Below are positions 11,545-27,127 of a stretch of DNA of 64,000 bases, in pieces. Location: the NCBI GenBank assembly GCA_021613375.1, contig CM038714.1:44970220-45034219 (forward strand), given 5' to 3'. Source of the stretch: Megaleporinus macrocephalus. Lineage: Eukaryota; Chordata; Actinopteri; Characiformes; Anostomidae. The position numbers and the translations under genes are program-made. The notes under the pieces were generated by a model. It had not been told where the DNA came from and ran no database searches. It saw nothing but the letters and a program-made list of their open reading frames with translations. Each line of letters begins with the position of its first letter. Position 1 is the first letter of the stretch.

Positions 11545-11845
11545 TGGTAGAGAGATCGTTCTGGGTGATGCTTGCTCTATTGTTTGTGAATCGTCTTTGT
11601 GCTGAGATGCTTTTGTGAAGCAGATCTACTCAGTTTCACCAAAACCCCAACACGAGCACATAAACAGAGACAGTCTGATAAAATTATCCGTATTTTTAGT
11701 CACTCCGAGTTTTATTTAAAAGGCAGACACTCGATTCACATAAAGGGAAACGTTTTTCAGAACGCCATGATGAAAAATCAGACGTAAACAGTTATTCAGA
11801 TCTGTTTAGTGTAAAACTGGTGGTTTTGAAGATAAAATTGGGTAT
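11545..11845. repeat. Copy 2 of the 0.3-kb direct repeat flanking ift52
   Basis: Same orientation and almost the same sequence as 938-1212, with an internal insertion of about 26 bases. It lies between the ift52 promoter and the srsf6 3' end. Sequence on either side of the two copies is unrelated, so the duplicated unit ends where the match ends. Confidence 0.85.
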
Positions 11846-12237
11846 ATTTGTACTGTAGACATGGCAACTCTTGGTTCCCATCACCATGAAATCAGATGCT
11901 GCAATTTCTCTACAATGAACTTTCACATCAAACCACTCAGAATTAATCTGTGTACACTGTAAATATTTAATTATAAATTTAAATAAATCATGGAATTCCC
12001 ATTGAAATCACTCATGACATAGGAAAGTCTTATTACCCTCAAAATTTTGCTTTGTGTGCTTACTTCTCCACTCAGCTGTTGTGCAAATATCACTAATGTA
12101 CATTTTTACAGGGCCTTTGATAGGTGCGTTCACCTAGCGCAAACATAAATGTGCAGATTGCTTTTTTTTACATTTTGATGAAACAATGGACAGAACAACA
12201 AGCACTCAATCGCTATTAAGAATAAAAATCAACCATG
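11846..12237. other. Intergenic spacer between ift52 and srsf6
   Basis: AT-rich, no exon or recognisable repeat seen. It lies between the duplicated repeat and the srsf6 poly(A) signal. Confidence 0.4.
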
Positions 12238-12243
12238 TTTATT
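12238..12243 (-). terminator. Poly(A) signal of srsf6
   Basis: AATAAA on the minus strand, about 620 bases past the srsf6 stop codon. The interval 12866-12244 would be the 3' untranslated region, which fits the long AT-rich 3' ends of SR-protein mRNAs. Confidence 0.5.
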
Positions 12244-12866
12244 AAACTTAAACACTGCAGATTACTCAGACACCAGTTTAAAAATTAAACAGAACAAATA
12301 TGGTATAAAGGTCAGACTCCTACAATTTGAAGCAAAAGCAATTCTTAAAAACACCAAAGCACTAACAAGAGGAAGAAAAAAAAATAAAACAAAAAAATAA
12401 AACTGTACAGTGAAGTAACCCATCAAATGATTTAACTCAATCCACTCCCCACATTTTTATATCAATAAGATAGTGACTGATAACTGCTTAAGAATGAACA
12501 TATGCAGCCATAGAACGTATTTCAGCCACACACAAGCCTTTTAATTCACTTAGCACAACAGTCATTCAAGTCAACAGCTAAAGAAAAATCTTAAGTACAA
12601 GCAATGTGTTTTTTGGAGGGGGGGACAAAAAACAAAACCCCACAAGGACTGACTAAAGTGGAGCGGTCAGAGGTGGAAAAGTCTACTCCTGTATAGATCA
12701 TCTGTTATGCATTTCCGCTATTTACAATACATCCTTTGTTCTCATGCAAAGCTGAAAACACACGTGATAGTATCTACTCTGAAGCACCGGTGAAGTGCTC
12801 TGTGAAAGGCCAATGCCTTACAACACTTGTTATGCAACAACTTTACCAATTTCTGAAAAAATGGCC

Positions 12867-16759
<3,893 letters not shown>

Positions 16760-16886
16760 CTTCCTAATCCTGCTTTTCTTCTCACCAGTAAACTGAAACA
16801 ACACTGAGAACTTAAACACTACTACTACTCCTCCCGCCGTTGTTCTCCGTCTGCGTGTCAGGATCAGCGTGGACTCAGCGGAGTTC

Positions 16887-16906
16887 AATTTATACCCGCT
16901 ACGTCA
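16887..16906 (-). promoter_or_regulatory. srsf6 core promoter: CRE and TATA box
   Basis: On the minus strand TGACGT (16906-16901) is followed after six bases by TATAAATT (16894-16887). The TATA box lies about 130 bases before the ATG, so transcription should start near 16860 with a 5' untranslated region of about 100 bases. Confidence 0.65.
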
Positions 16907-16909
16907 TCA

Positions 16910-18197
16910 GCTGCTCTGACATCACGGCCGCTATGTAAAATCAGAGAGCTGCAGTGGCAAAACCGCAATTCCACAATTTCTAAATGTAATTCAGTAGTTC
17001 AGATGTAAACAAAGTAATTTCCATGTCTCAAAAAAACAGGCTAGCGATAGAAACCAAACGTTTGAAGAGATTAAAGTGGAATCCCACCAAATTAAAAAGG
17101 ATTTTGAGTAATTCAGACCTTCAGAGGGTTAAAAGCAGACAAAGAGCCACTGATTTCTTTATAGTGTTGTACATAAATCTAATCTTAAAAGACAATGGCA
17201 TTTGGCAACACGTATTTGGTTTGTTTCAAGTGAATGTTAAAAACGAAAAAGAAGCACATGGGAATAGTGAAGAGCACATCAGTTAAGGAGAGATTAATTT
17301 ATTTCTGTATAAATTAGTACAAATTGGAAAATTTGTCCATCATAAAAATACAAGCATAAGAACATTGATCTGTGAACTTAGCAAGAAACACACATCTGCT
17401 AATGGGAACTTTGAACTTCCAGTGCAGTGTAAGACAATAAACAGTAAACTTAAAGCAGTACAGTCAGAAATCAAGTAAATTCTTCAGTATGAAACATTTG
17501 TGCTTTGTGGCAATTTTTTTAGCAATGATCGATTTAATAAATGCGCTCGGGTTAGTACGTATTAAAAGTGGAAAACACAGAAGGCCCCAGAATACGATAT
17601 TATTCTGATGGTATATGATTTTATTGTGGTTTTCAGTGCACATGCTGCAATATACCGTGACTTATTACATTTGTCAAATGTAAGTTATGCCCCCAAAAGC
17701 AAATTCTTCTCTGTTATAGTTACACATAAATCTACTGCCTCTGGCATCCTTGCATTGCAAGTTAATGCAATCCTTTCTGCCTTACTTAAAGCAATTGCTT
17801 TCATTATTCTACTACAAGTTTCCTTTGCATTAACAATTCATATAATACATTACTGACATCTTATTTTCATGAATCGATACAATATTGCCACTGCAATAAT
17901 AAGCTGTATCCAATTTTTTGCCCCTCACCCCTGGAAAAGGCCACTCCATGTTTTTAATGAGTGGCACTTCTCTTTTCATTGAACGCCCTGAGAACACAAT
18001 GAGCAGTCTGAGATGATTGAGTGTTTTGTGAATGGTCAATCCCTGGAAGATCAGCAAAGTGCTTTGCAACCATGTACATGCAAATCTCTGTTAACTTTGA
18101 TTAACAATGGCCATCACAGGACCAGCCAAATTCCTGTCCATTTTATAATGAACATGATCAAGAGGAGTTCTATAAACCATGACTTTCATAAACTCAT
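16910..18197. other. Intergenic spacer between srsf6 and acot8
   Basis: No convincing gene. The part next to 18197 is presumably acot8 3' untranslated region on the minus strand. Open frames at 17023-17286 and 17608-17856 are AT-rich and match nothing I know. Confidence 0.4.
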
Positions 18198-21100
18198 CTA
18201 CAGTTTACTCTTTGAGTCTACAGTCATATCTTTGAGTCTTAGTACTCCTTCTTGTGCACAAGAGGCTGCTAGAACACCGTCTTGTCTCCACATGCGGCCA
18301 TGGACCAATCCCCTGCTTCCTCCTACACAAGCACAAAAGAAACAAACATTTCAGTGGATATATAAAACTTCTAAAGGTCGTGGCAGACTGACTCAACATT
18401 TCACAGCAAACATCAACATCTTTATACTGGTACATAACAGTTACCGCACACTGGATGGACAACGCACAGTAACACTCCACATAATCAAAACTCTTAATAA
18501 CTGGAGTAAGATTTACTAATTTGAAATATTAGCCAACCGAACAAGTTACTGGAAAATGTTAAAGTCTATTCTGAACATCTGGAGTGTGGTGATGTTTTTA
18601 TTAGTGAAACATTTTGGATTAAACTACAAGGAAAACTACACTCATAGTAAAACCTCACAAAAATTTGCTACTTTAATTTTATGAAAACATGGATTTTATA
18701 ATACTTTAGGCTTTAAACTAGTCAACAGTCAATTCTTACAAATATCTTTCGCAGGCAATTTTCAGAATAATACATTTTTAAATGTCCTCTTTTGTGTGCT
18801 TAGAAATGTTCCCTTGTGCTTTCAAGACCCCGGCACAAGTATAACAGACGCCACCAGGCTGAGCTAGAAGTTTCATGGGTAAAGCAAGAGTACCTATGGA
18901 AGGCAGGACAGTAACTGTAAAAAAGACAAATTAATAATAAATAAATGTATATTGTTAAAGGCCACAGTGAAACTTGAATTTTTAGGAAAAAGATTTATAG
19001 TTTTTAGGTTAAAAGCAGTAAAGAACAATTCATTAAATAGCATTTATTATGGAAGGTGTCTGGAGTAACATGTAAACGTTGTTTCAACATGTACCATTCA
19101 CTCCCAAGTCCTTACAGTCCATATATGGAAACTATGCTATAAAAACAGACTGTTTTTAATTCATTGTTTTACAGAAAGCAACTCATTTACATATATCCAC
19201 CTACTCAGCCTACAGCAGCGCCACCCATAAAGAAGTTCTATAGAACGGTTTCACTCTGAATGATATAGGACAGCCAATGAGAAAAGAGCTCAGTTATCTT
19301 ACATCTGTTGTAAAGCCAGAGAAACAAAACGAGCTTGTTTTGATTAAAGCGATACAGACATGTCGTGACCATGTTATAAGTGGACTTAAAAAAAAACAAG
19401 TGGGATATGGGCCATTTTAATGGTGGGGAGAATATTTTAGAACAGTGTGAATTGGGGGGGGCACAGTCTAGAACGTTATATAGGGAAAACATTGTAGAAA
19501 TGTTGGTGGAGGGACATAGAAGAGAGTGAGTGGAAGAGAACATTCTAGATAGGTGTGAGATGGGTGCATTATAGAACAGTGTTAAGGGGGAGTGTATATT
19601 CAGTCTGTTGGGGGGGAGGTGCATTTTGTAAAACAGAGTAAAAGGAAAGACATTCTAGAACAGTGTGAACGGGGTGAATATCTGTTATATAATAATGTGG
19701 CAGTGGGGTGGCTCTGGTGTGAACCAGTGTGAGTCCGACAAAACATAGTCTAGAACATTACATGGGGAAAACATCGTTGCAGTGTTAGTGGGGGGACACA
19801 GAAGAGAGTGCGTAGGACACAGCGTGAATATTCTCTAACTCCAATACTGCAGTACTACAGTTACATGTCAGTGTTGAGAAAAACAATCATGCCTCAGCAG
19901 AACTGGCATAATGAGCGGTGCTACAGCACCAACAGCAGCAAGCAGCTGTGTAAACCCAGCTCCTGTAAGCTGTGTAAACTCAGCTACTGTAATAGCACTG
20001 CTGGAGTAACAGTGGTATGGTCTCAGAGCGGAAGACCACCATTGGCCACCAATGTATCCTAAAAAGTATGTTAACACATGCTAATGTTTCTAATGGTGTG
20101 AAGTTTGGTTTCGTTCTACATGGCCAGGTACACCAGTTACAAGCATTCCACGTCTTTGTGAAAATAATTCAACATCTGGTTTATTCTGGCCTGCAGAAGC
20201 TGAGAAAAATATAGGGGTGTGCACCTAGCGTTATAATGTAAACAACCAGTTTATTACTACACAGTGCTCCTTACCTGCCCATGGACTCTCACATTCATAC
20301 AGCATCCACTGGTCTGCTCGAAATGTGTTATGGAACCACATGGCATGGTCGAGGGAAGCTGAGAACTGAACCCTTTGCTTGGGGTAGGGCAGCAGTGCAG
20401 TGGGGAGAAAAGAGTAGTCTGACACATAAGCGGCAACACAGCAGTGAAGTTTCATGTCTTCCTCTCCTGAAGAAAAGTATCCACACAGCATATTTATCAA
20501 CAAGAAGAAACATCAAGCGTTTGTGTGCTTAGAGGAGCTATGTGTAAGATTTAGGCAGATCTGTTTGCAAAACAATGTTTTCCTTAGTACTGATTCATGT
20601 ATAACCTGTAAGTGCAAATCACTATATAGCTTTAAAGAAGTCTTTCATATCAACATGAAGCGGCTTGTCTTCGTCACATAGAGCTGCTACAGTAGCCCAG
20701 AAAGGACAAACCATACACTTGCTGGTGACAGTGCCTTTAGCAGTAGCTTCAATTTGGTGACACCAGTTGGAAGATGCAACAAGAAAAAGAATTGTTATTG
20801 AAATGTCCTACTGTAGTACTTACTGGTAGCTCAGAGCATAAAACTCCATGTAGGATATTACCCAGGATTATTACTCAAAAATACTACCAACAATAAAACT
20901 ATGAGACTGAAATCAACTTCTCATTCATCAGCTTTTTCTTAGAATTTTCTTATTCCACCTTATAATGGTACAGCAGAATGTAACTAAATGTGTTCCAGCA
21001 CCAGAATGTAACTGCAGCACCAGTTAAGGTAAATGATTTAATGTTACCAGCATTAAAGGAATAACTAGAATCATTGCTTTTATTGCCTACATCACAAGGA

Positions 21101-23296
21101 AGTTGTGGTATTAGGCCTAAAATGAATTTACATTAAAACACAATAAAGCAATTACGGCTATACCTATATATCCTTTGGCTCGGACCCAGAACAGTTTTTT
21201 TGGTTCCATGACAACGCGTCTACGGAAATCAGGTGGATTCACTGGTTTGATCTCGATGGGAACCTCTTCTGCCAGTATTTTATTCAAACCCTGTCTGGTA
21301 AGATCAGTCACAGTGGGATCGCTGAAAAACAGATGCAAGATTTAATTAAAGCTGCATAATGTCTGTTTCCAACTGCCTGGTATAATCAGCCACCGGACAT
21401 AGTGAAAAGTACTGTCCTTTAGTGATACCTGAGGTATTTCTGGATAAGCTCCTCTACAGTAAGCAGGGCGTCAGGTGGGGGGACGGTGGGCATAGTGAAC
21501 TGATGTTCCAGTGGACTGGGCTGCGACTTGTGAAAGGATGCCTGGCATATCAGTATCGGCTTACCATGCTGGATGGCCTTTACAGATCGCACGCAGAAAC
21601 TGCGGCCATCCCGGGTGTGTTCTACTTGGTAAAGCACAGGAATTTTGGGATCTCCTATGGAAGCAATAAGGAAGGTTACAGTTGTAGCCATATATAAGTG
21701 TGTATAAATGCAAACCAGCCACTTTGTTAGGTACACCTCCTTGTCTCTTGTCTCACTGTCCATTGTACCAGCTCTAGATTCCATACAGGCCAGGCGAGGC
21801 AAACTCCAGTCCAAGTTCAGTAGGTGTGTTAAGAGCAAGAAAATCACCAAACCGTGTTGGAGACCAACCCCGAAGAAGTGCCATCCCTGCTATAGGAGTG
21901 CTCCGTACTTCAACAATTACAGACTGCTGCCTCTTTCTTTTTCTCTGCATATGTTCCTGTCCAATGAAAAACATGTATCGCCATTTTTTGCTGATTTTCA
22001 TTTTCCTACATCATTTGAACTCAACAGCTGCCGTTTACATTGTGTACAATTCCCATGATTAACGGACCAATAGAAATGCTTCAAAATCTCTTGGAAAAAA
22101 TTCTGGTTCCATTGACTTACATTAAAAGTGAAGACAGTTGTTGGCATCTCCTGTAAAGTTTTCTAGTTTTCCCTGAAGGATTCTTTGGACCTTCCAGTCC
22201 CATTTTGTTTTTCTTCAATGTGAAGACCGCCCACAGGACCACCACATAACAGGTGTTATTTGGGTGGTGGTGTTGTGATAGTGATAGTGCACGTGGAGCA
22301 GACACACCAGTACTCCTGGAGTTCCTTACACCTCAGAATCATAGCTGTACTGAGAATAGTCCACCAACCAAAAGTATGAAGCACTAGAGGATGACCAACA
22401 CAAACTGTACAGCAGTAGCTGATCTATCAACTTAACACCTACAAGGTGAGCCAATAATATAGGAGTGTCTAATAGAGTGGACAGCGCGTGGACACAGTGT
22501 TTAAACACTCTAGTAGCACCTCTGTATCTGATCCACTTATAATCCACCACTCAAGTGATGCCCGCTCTGTGATGGTCTTGTGGGGGTCCTGACCATTGAA
22601 GGACAGGGTGAAAGGGGACAGACAATGTATACAAAGTGCTCCTAATATGCTAAGTGAAACTGATAACATTGAAAATATGTGTAGAAACAAGGAGGTGTAC
22701 AATACTTTGTACTTAAATACAGCTTATAATATAATATAATATAATATAACATAATACAACACAACACTCTGGAGCAGCATGTGAGCCCAAAGCTGGAAGT
22801 GCTGAAACATTGGACTCGCTCCAGATCTTTCTTTTTAGGCTTATCTCTGTATCTGTACTGACTTCTGGACTCGTGGACTCACCTGCTCGTACGAAGTAAC
22901 AGTGCAGTGAATGAGCGTGCAGGTCGTCAGTGACAGATTTGGCTGCTGCTACCAGAGCCTGACCCACGATCTGACCACCGAACAGGCGCTGAGATCGAGG
23001 AATCCAGTGGTGCTTCCCTCTGAGGCACATGTTAAATAAGAGAAAGTTACTGGACAGTGAAGAGTTAAACAGGTCAAAGGGTTCTGAGGGATGCATGACA
23101 GCGGAGGTATTTCAGATCCCAAGGCAGCGGTTACACGTCGCCATAAACTACAGGTTCTGTACCTATACAGGTCGGTTTCAAGCTTCTCCAGGTTGAGGAC
23201 ACTGGTAACCAAAACGCTCCTGAGATCCGGAGTATCGGCAAACCTCGCAGCAGCGTCCATCACCTCCCGCTTCGACTCCGTACCGCATTCAGCCAT
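18198..23296 (-). CDS. acot8: Acyl-CoA thioesterase 8 (peroxisomal), six exons
   Basis: Hydrolyses acyl-CoAs, including bile-acid CoA esters, to free acid and CoA inside peroxisomes. Coding exons: 23296-23163, 23019-22883, 21654-21429, 21321-21164, 20466-20275, 18322-18198. Phases agree and the total is 972 nt, 323 residues, close to human (319). It is a double hot-dog thioesterase of the TesB/ACOT8 type. Visible family segments are RLFGGQIVGQALVAAAKSV, HSLHCYFVRAG, QHGKPILICQASF, FWVRAKGYIG and SLDHAMWFHNTFRADQWMLY. The expected catalytic triad maps to Asp258 (SLDH), Ser279 (CESPW) and Gln306 (CAQEG). The protein ends in SKL, a canonical PTS1 peroxisomal signal. No frame damage. Intron 5 (20274-18323) and intron 2 (22882-21655) are swollen by repeats. 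The start was chosen because MAECGTESKREVMD precedes the conserved DLRSVLVTSVLNLE in frame and a GC box lies just upstream. Confidence 0.95.
19440..19811. repeat. Degenerate minisatellite in acot8 intron 5
   Basis: G-rich sequence with recurring 'attctagaacagtgtgaa' and 'ggggaaaacat' words. A segment of about 67 bases at 19461-19528 recurs at 19744-19810 with modest divergence, and intermediate partial units lie between them. Confidence 0.6.
20930..21030. mobile_element. Foldback MITE, family B, diverged copy
   Basis: Left arm 'ttcttattccaccttataatggt' and right arm 'ctgcagcaccagttaaggt' are weakly complementary and match the core of the other family B hairpins. In acot8 intron 4, between exons 4 and 5. 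Confidence 0.4.
21716..22705. mobile_element. Composite DNA element in acot8 intron 2
   Basis: Left end TTAGGTACACCTCCTTGT is the inverted counterpart of the right end ACAAGGAGGTGTACAA. The right half ('cctgaccattgaaggacagggtgaaaggggac') belongs to a repeat very common in otophysan fish genomes, also present at 31404-31775 and 36560-36665. A family A MITE is nested at 21958-22165. No transposase was recognised. Confidence 0.6.
21958..22165 (+). mobile_element. MITE family A, copy 1, nested
   Basis: Starts TGTCCAATGAAAAACATGTA and continues with the family body ('cagctgccgtttacattgtg', 'ttctggttccattgac'). The right inverted end is lost. It lies inside the element 21716-22705, so it inserted later. 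Confidence 0.65.
22723..22772. repeat. AT-rich pentanucleotide microsatellite (TATAA)n
   Basis: Same five-base unit as at 11447-11503, with C interruptions towards its end. It abuts the right side of the composite element. Confidence 0.85.
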
Positions 23297-23330
23297 GTTG
23301 GAAGTGTTTACTCCACCGCTATTCCGACAA

Positions 23331-23350
23331 GCCCCGCCCTTTCCGCCCGC
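23331..23350 (-). promoter_or_regulatory. GC boxes upstream of acot8
   Basis: GCCCCGCCC followed by TTCCGCCCGC, 35 bases upstream of the acot8 ATG. These are Sp1-type sites fitting a TATA-less housekeeping promoter. Confidence 0.5.
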
Positions 23351-23354
23351 ATTG

Positions 23355-24140
23355 AGGCGTCTTAGTTTTATTAGTTAATTTACTGCCAAGTAAAAAATCC
23401 ATCATGGCAGTGAGATACAATTAGTTCAAAACATATTACATTCCACCCAATTTGTACATAATTAAATGAGTGTGATACAAACAAAGTGGTACAGAGAGCT
23501 CTGCGGAGAAGCTTAAGAGTACAGAATTTCTCACAGTGGTGCTGAGGGTAACCAGATGCCTAAAGAGTTTAATGCCTTCCCACAGAAGGTTATTGCAACA
23601 GATTTGTTATGAATGTGTTGCTTGATGTCAGATACATTGTTTTATGATAGTTTTATGATTACGTTTTGGCCTAAAATGTATCTTATTCCATTGTTATTAT
23701 TGGCGGAGAGCTACGTACAAAGTCCAGAGATGTTTAGATGGCTATGTTTGTGTTGTTGACATGGCAACCCCTGAAAAGACGTTGGAGAGTTTTTTTCACA
23801 AATAAACATTTAAAAAGGAAAATTTTAACCACTCAGAATGATACTTTTTACATCTGAACCACTGAAATATTCAGAAAGTTCGAATAAAAATGCGGAGTAT
23901 TGTGTTAATTTTGTGTGTCATTTTGATCTACACAAATTTTAGATACATGTTTAGATTTCTGGTGCTGCTACTGGCTTTATTAGATTTTCAAATATCATTT
24001 GTAGACCATTTGAAGTCCTCCAACATGACCCCAAACACAACACAGTGCAGGACAATGTAATTTATTATATACAATATTTAATATCAGTTTCAAGTTCTGA
24101 TGAAAGTTTATTATTTTGTATGTTGGCCAAATATGTGTTT
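23355..24140. other. Intergenic region between divergent acot8 and phactr3
   Basis: About 0.8 kb of AT-rich sequence with no exon or clear repeat. The two genes are transcribed away from each other; their ATGs are 1.5 kb apart. Confidence 0.5.
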
Positions 24141-24151
24141 CGAAAAACTAC

Positions 24152-24212
24152 TAGCCAATCACGGCGCATGACGCGCTACGCTGCTAGCCAATCACAAAGC
24201 ACAAGGCGGGGC
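24152..24212 (+). promoter_or_regulatory. phactr3 promoter: two CCAAT boxes and a GC box
   Basis: AGCCAATC occurs at 24153-24160 and again at 24186-24193, 33 bases apart, followed by GGCGGGG at 24205-24211. This is a typical NF-Y/Sp1 promoter arrangement. Transcription probably starts shortly downstream, giving a 5' untranslated region of more than 500 bases that spans the CA repeat. Confidence 0.55.
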
Positions 24213-24579
24213 TTTTTGGAAAACGGGTGGACGAAATGAAAGGAGTTGGGAGAAAGTGCTGTTATTAGTTTAGACACTAGAGGTCAGCACAGCGCTGCGC
24301 AAGTTCAACTCTCTTACTACAAACCCAACAACATCCATATCTGCCCAGTGTCTCTCGCTTTTCTCTCACATTTTAAGTACAATATAATATTCCGATCATA
24401 TTTAAAGCCTATGTACGATACATTTGAGAATGCGCATCGCATTGCGGATCTTCCATCCTACGTGACGCGCAACAATTTGTTTAAATTATTTAGCCACGAT
24501 GTCTGTCACACAAAGAAAGAAACGTGTCAATCACACAATCTGACTCGCAGAAGCATCGGATGCCCCGGTTTCAGACCAC

Positions 24580-24608
24580 GCGCACACACACACACACGCA
24601 CGAACGCG

Positions 24609-24681
<73 letters not shown>
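24580..24681. repeat. Dinucleotide microsatellite (CA)n with CG interruptions
   Basis: A long pure CA run (about 24616-24680) preceded by mixed CGCA/CGCG units. It falls in the predicted phactr3 5' untranslated region. Long open frames over it are artefacts of the repeat. Confidence 0.95.
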
Positions 24682-24683
<2 letters not shown>

Positions 24684-24816
24684 GGATTTTCCTCTCCATC
24701 CGTGGCTCTCAGATGCGAGCCCCTTGCAGCTGTCATCCCGAGTCGTGTCCACGCTGCTGGACTGCGCGCTGCTCCGTTTTCAGTCTTTTATTGTTTCTGC
24801 GTATTCGTGCGCCTGC

Positions 24817-24931
24817 ATGGCTACAGCGACCGGAGCGGTCGGACTGGAGGAGTGCGTGCAGCGGGGGAGATCTCAGAGTGACCCAAGCATCCTTACTGAG
24901 GCTCGAATAGTCTACAACAACAACAGCGCAG
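24817..24931 (+). CDS. phactr3: First coding exon of a PHACTR-family gene, most likely phactr3
   Basis: PHACTR proteins bind protein phosphatase 1 and, through RPEL motifs, G-actin. This exon encodes 38 residues plus one base, starting MATATGAVGLEECV and containing RGRSQSDPSILTEARI. The RGRSQSDPS block matches the N-terminus of PHACTR3, and the LTEARI segment also recalls PHACTR1 (RSKSDTPYLAEARI). The exon ends GCAG with a consensus donor GTAAGAG at 24932. The synteny with acot8, srsf6 and ift52 (all on human 20q13) supports PHACTR3. An in-frame ATG lies upstream at 24724, but the family's N-terminus aligns with the ATG chosen. The second exon, with the TPP and KPWKWRKKK-type segments, is not in the window, so the gene continues beyond 64000. 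A paralogue such as phactr1 or 4 remains possible. Confidence 0.75.
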
Positions 24932-26850
24932 GTAAGAGAGACTGCCACTCATCCAGCCTCATCCATCCCCCGAGCCGCTGCCGCAAACATAGGGATGCAC
25001 TGGAGCGCATTAGGTGCTCCATACAGCGGAGCATCAGTTGCAGTGGTAGTCAAGGCCATTTATATATTCAGGCATTTTAATGGGGGGTGGGGGTGGGTGG
25101 GGGGCTGTTTCAGCAAGGATGAGACCTCCATGTGTGCATTGCATTGCGTGTATCCTTCCCAGTCCACATCTGTTTTGAGCTGATGCTGTTATGACGCGGT
25201 GGGCTTCCCCGTGACTAATGCGGGTCTAGGACTGCACATTTGGAAATGCGTGTGGTGGTGGTGGTCGTGCTCAAGCCAAACATCACCAATTCAGTCCTCC
25301 ATTATGAAACCACTGGCTGTACCACATGGAAACCAGAGCATGTGGAGTCAGAAAGTCCAGCCTGCTGTGCTGCTGTTCACTGCAGTCACATTCATCTTTG
25401 CTCATGTATCTCACATGCCATGAACTGCAGATGTGCACCATTGCGTTTGGTAATGACCCCCATCTGCTGAACTGGGACGTACAGTGGGCGTCAGAGTCAG
25501 CTGCCTTTTATTGCATCATTGCAACCTGTGATGAGCTGGTGGATGAGGGGGGGATGCCTCATTAAAGGTGCGTGATGGTGCACTTGAGGATGCGCCCAGC
25601 AAAGCTGGGAATCATCCGATGCAGCAGACCTTTGAGTGCATGATGCTGTAATTGGTGACCTGAGCCCCTTCATCAGGGAAGATGTATAGTGCAGCTAAGG
25701 GGGGAAGATGCTTGTTCTTGTGTACTGGGCTGTTGCTATGGTGACAAGGCATGACTGCAAGGCAGGAGATGTCACCGATGAGGTGTTGAGAGACTGAGGT
25801 TTGCCTGGAGTTCTTCAGCAAGTGGGCCTCCTTGCATGTTTCAAAGGGATTTTCTACCAGTTTCATTCTTCTAAAACGTTGTCACATGGAGTGGTCTGAC
25901 ATCAGATGGTGCACAGTACACTCTGCTCACTCGGATTATTTTAGAATGTTGGTGATAGGAACTGTGGGTCTCAATGTCTTCAATGCAAACATAAGCATTT
26001 AAACAACCGACAATGACCTGTGAGCCCGCCAAAACCCAAGCCCAATATGGCAAAACTTAAATGAACAAGAATAAAAGCAACATTATATGAAGTGCTTACT
26101 GTATATTCTGCTTACAATGATTAAAAAGTTGATTCTGGTTATAAAGTTATAATAAGGATTATGGAGTCTTTGTTATTGCCACTTCAGGCCTGGAAAGCCT
26201 GCTATGCCCTAAGTAACTTTGGAGGAGTGGACACAAGAACTTTCAACTTTTACAAAAACAACGTAATGCTTTACAGCATCTCGCCACACAACAATAACTA
26301 TAGGTCTTCAGCTAGCTATAAGGAGAGACTTAATATTCCCAGCATGGACATCATGGCAGAATAGTAAGAGAGTGACCAAGCATAAAACCAAACAAGAGTA
26401 ATTCTCAGACTGGCTTTTACTTGTTAGTGAGAGCTAAAAGAGGATGCAAAACAGTTTTCCTACATGAAAAACAAGAGAGTACATCGCTGTCAAAGCTATT
26501 TTTTAAAGATGGAGATGTAGGCGGTGACCTTATCTGTGTCATCCCTCTCTCAACGACTTCTGTAGTTTTTCATATACCAGAAGTCATCTAACCTCAGTTC
26601 CATTTCAGGCTAGCATACAAAGAAATAAATTCATCTCAAGCCAAAACGCTTGGTCAGTCTTTGCCCTGAACCTCCGATAATATTCTAACACCTTCATATA
26701 ATCAACAGATGCACATGTACAGCTCTCTATAAGGGGATGAGGGGTTCCAGTATTAGAGTGAAGGTGAATTACGCTCTGCAACTGTTGGGGGACCCTAATT
26801 TGGCCTAATTTATGCAATACTTATCGATTCTGTAGTCTTAGCAATTCTGA
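24932..26850 (+). other. Start of phactr3 intron 1, no gene seen
   Basis: Fairly GC-rich for the first 0.6 kb, then ordinary. No exon, SINE or transposon end recognised. Confidence 0.5.
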
Positions 26851-26852
26851 TA

Positions 26853-27126
26853 TATATATCATCACTGTCCAATGGAAAACAAGTATATCCAAAATTGCAA
26901 CTTTACAGGAGAAACCAAAAACCTACTTTACTTTTAATGCAAGTCAATGGAACCAGAATTTTTTCCAAGCTATTTTGGAATATATATTCACTTCTATTGG
27001 TCCATTTATCATGAAATTTTATCACAAAATGTAAACAACTATCGGCGCATTCAAATGCTGTAGAAAACTCAAAATCGACAAAAATGAAGATACATGTTTT
27101 TCATTGGACAGTGACGATATATGTAT
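26853..27126 (-). mobile_element. MITE family A, full-length copy with both inverted ends
   Basis: Left end ATATCATCACTGTCCAATGG and the reverse complement of the right end (ATATCGTCACTGTCCAATGA) match over about 30 bases. Length is about 270 bp and there is no coding sequence. The flanks are TA-rich, so a TA target duplication is possible but cannot be proved. A SINE abuts its right end. Confidence 0.8.
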
Positions 27127-27127
27127 G

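Noticed and set aside
18800..18914. Minus-strand exon-like stretch in acot8 intron 5 (acceptor TTTTTTACAG, open frame reading VLPSIGTLALPMKLL)
   Set aside because: It is skipped in the complete acot8 frame, has no family resemblance and more than one open frame, so chance is likeliest.
24246..24910. Long plus-strand open frames across the CA repeat
   Set aside because: They are produced by the dinucleotide repeat. Only the phactr3 exon frame at 24817-24931 has homology and a donor.
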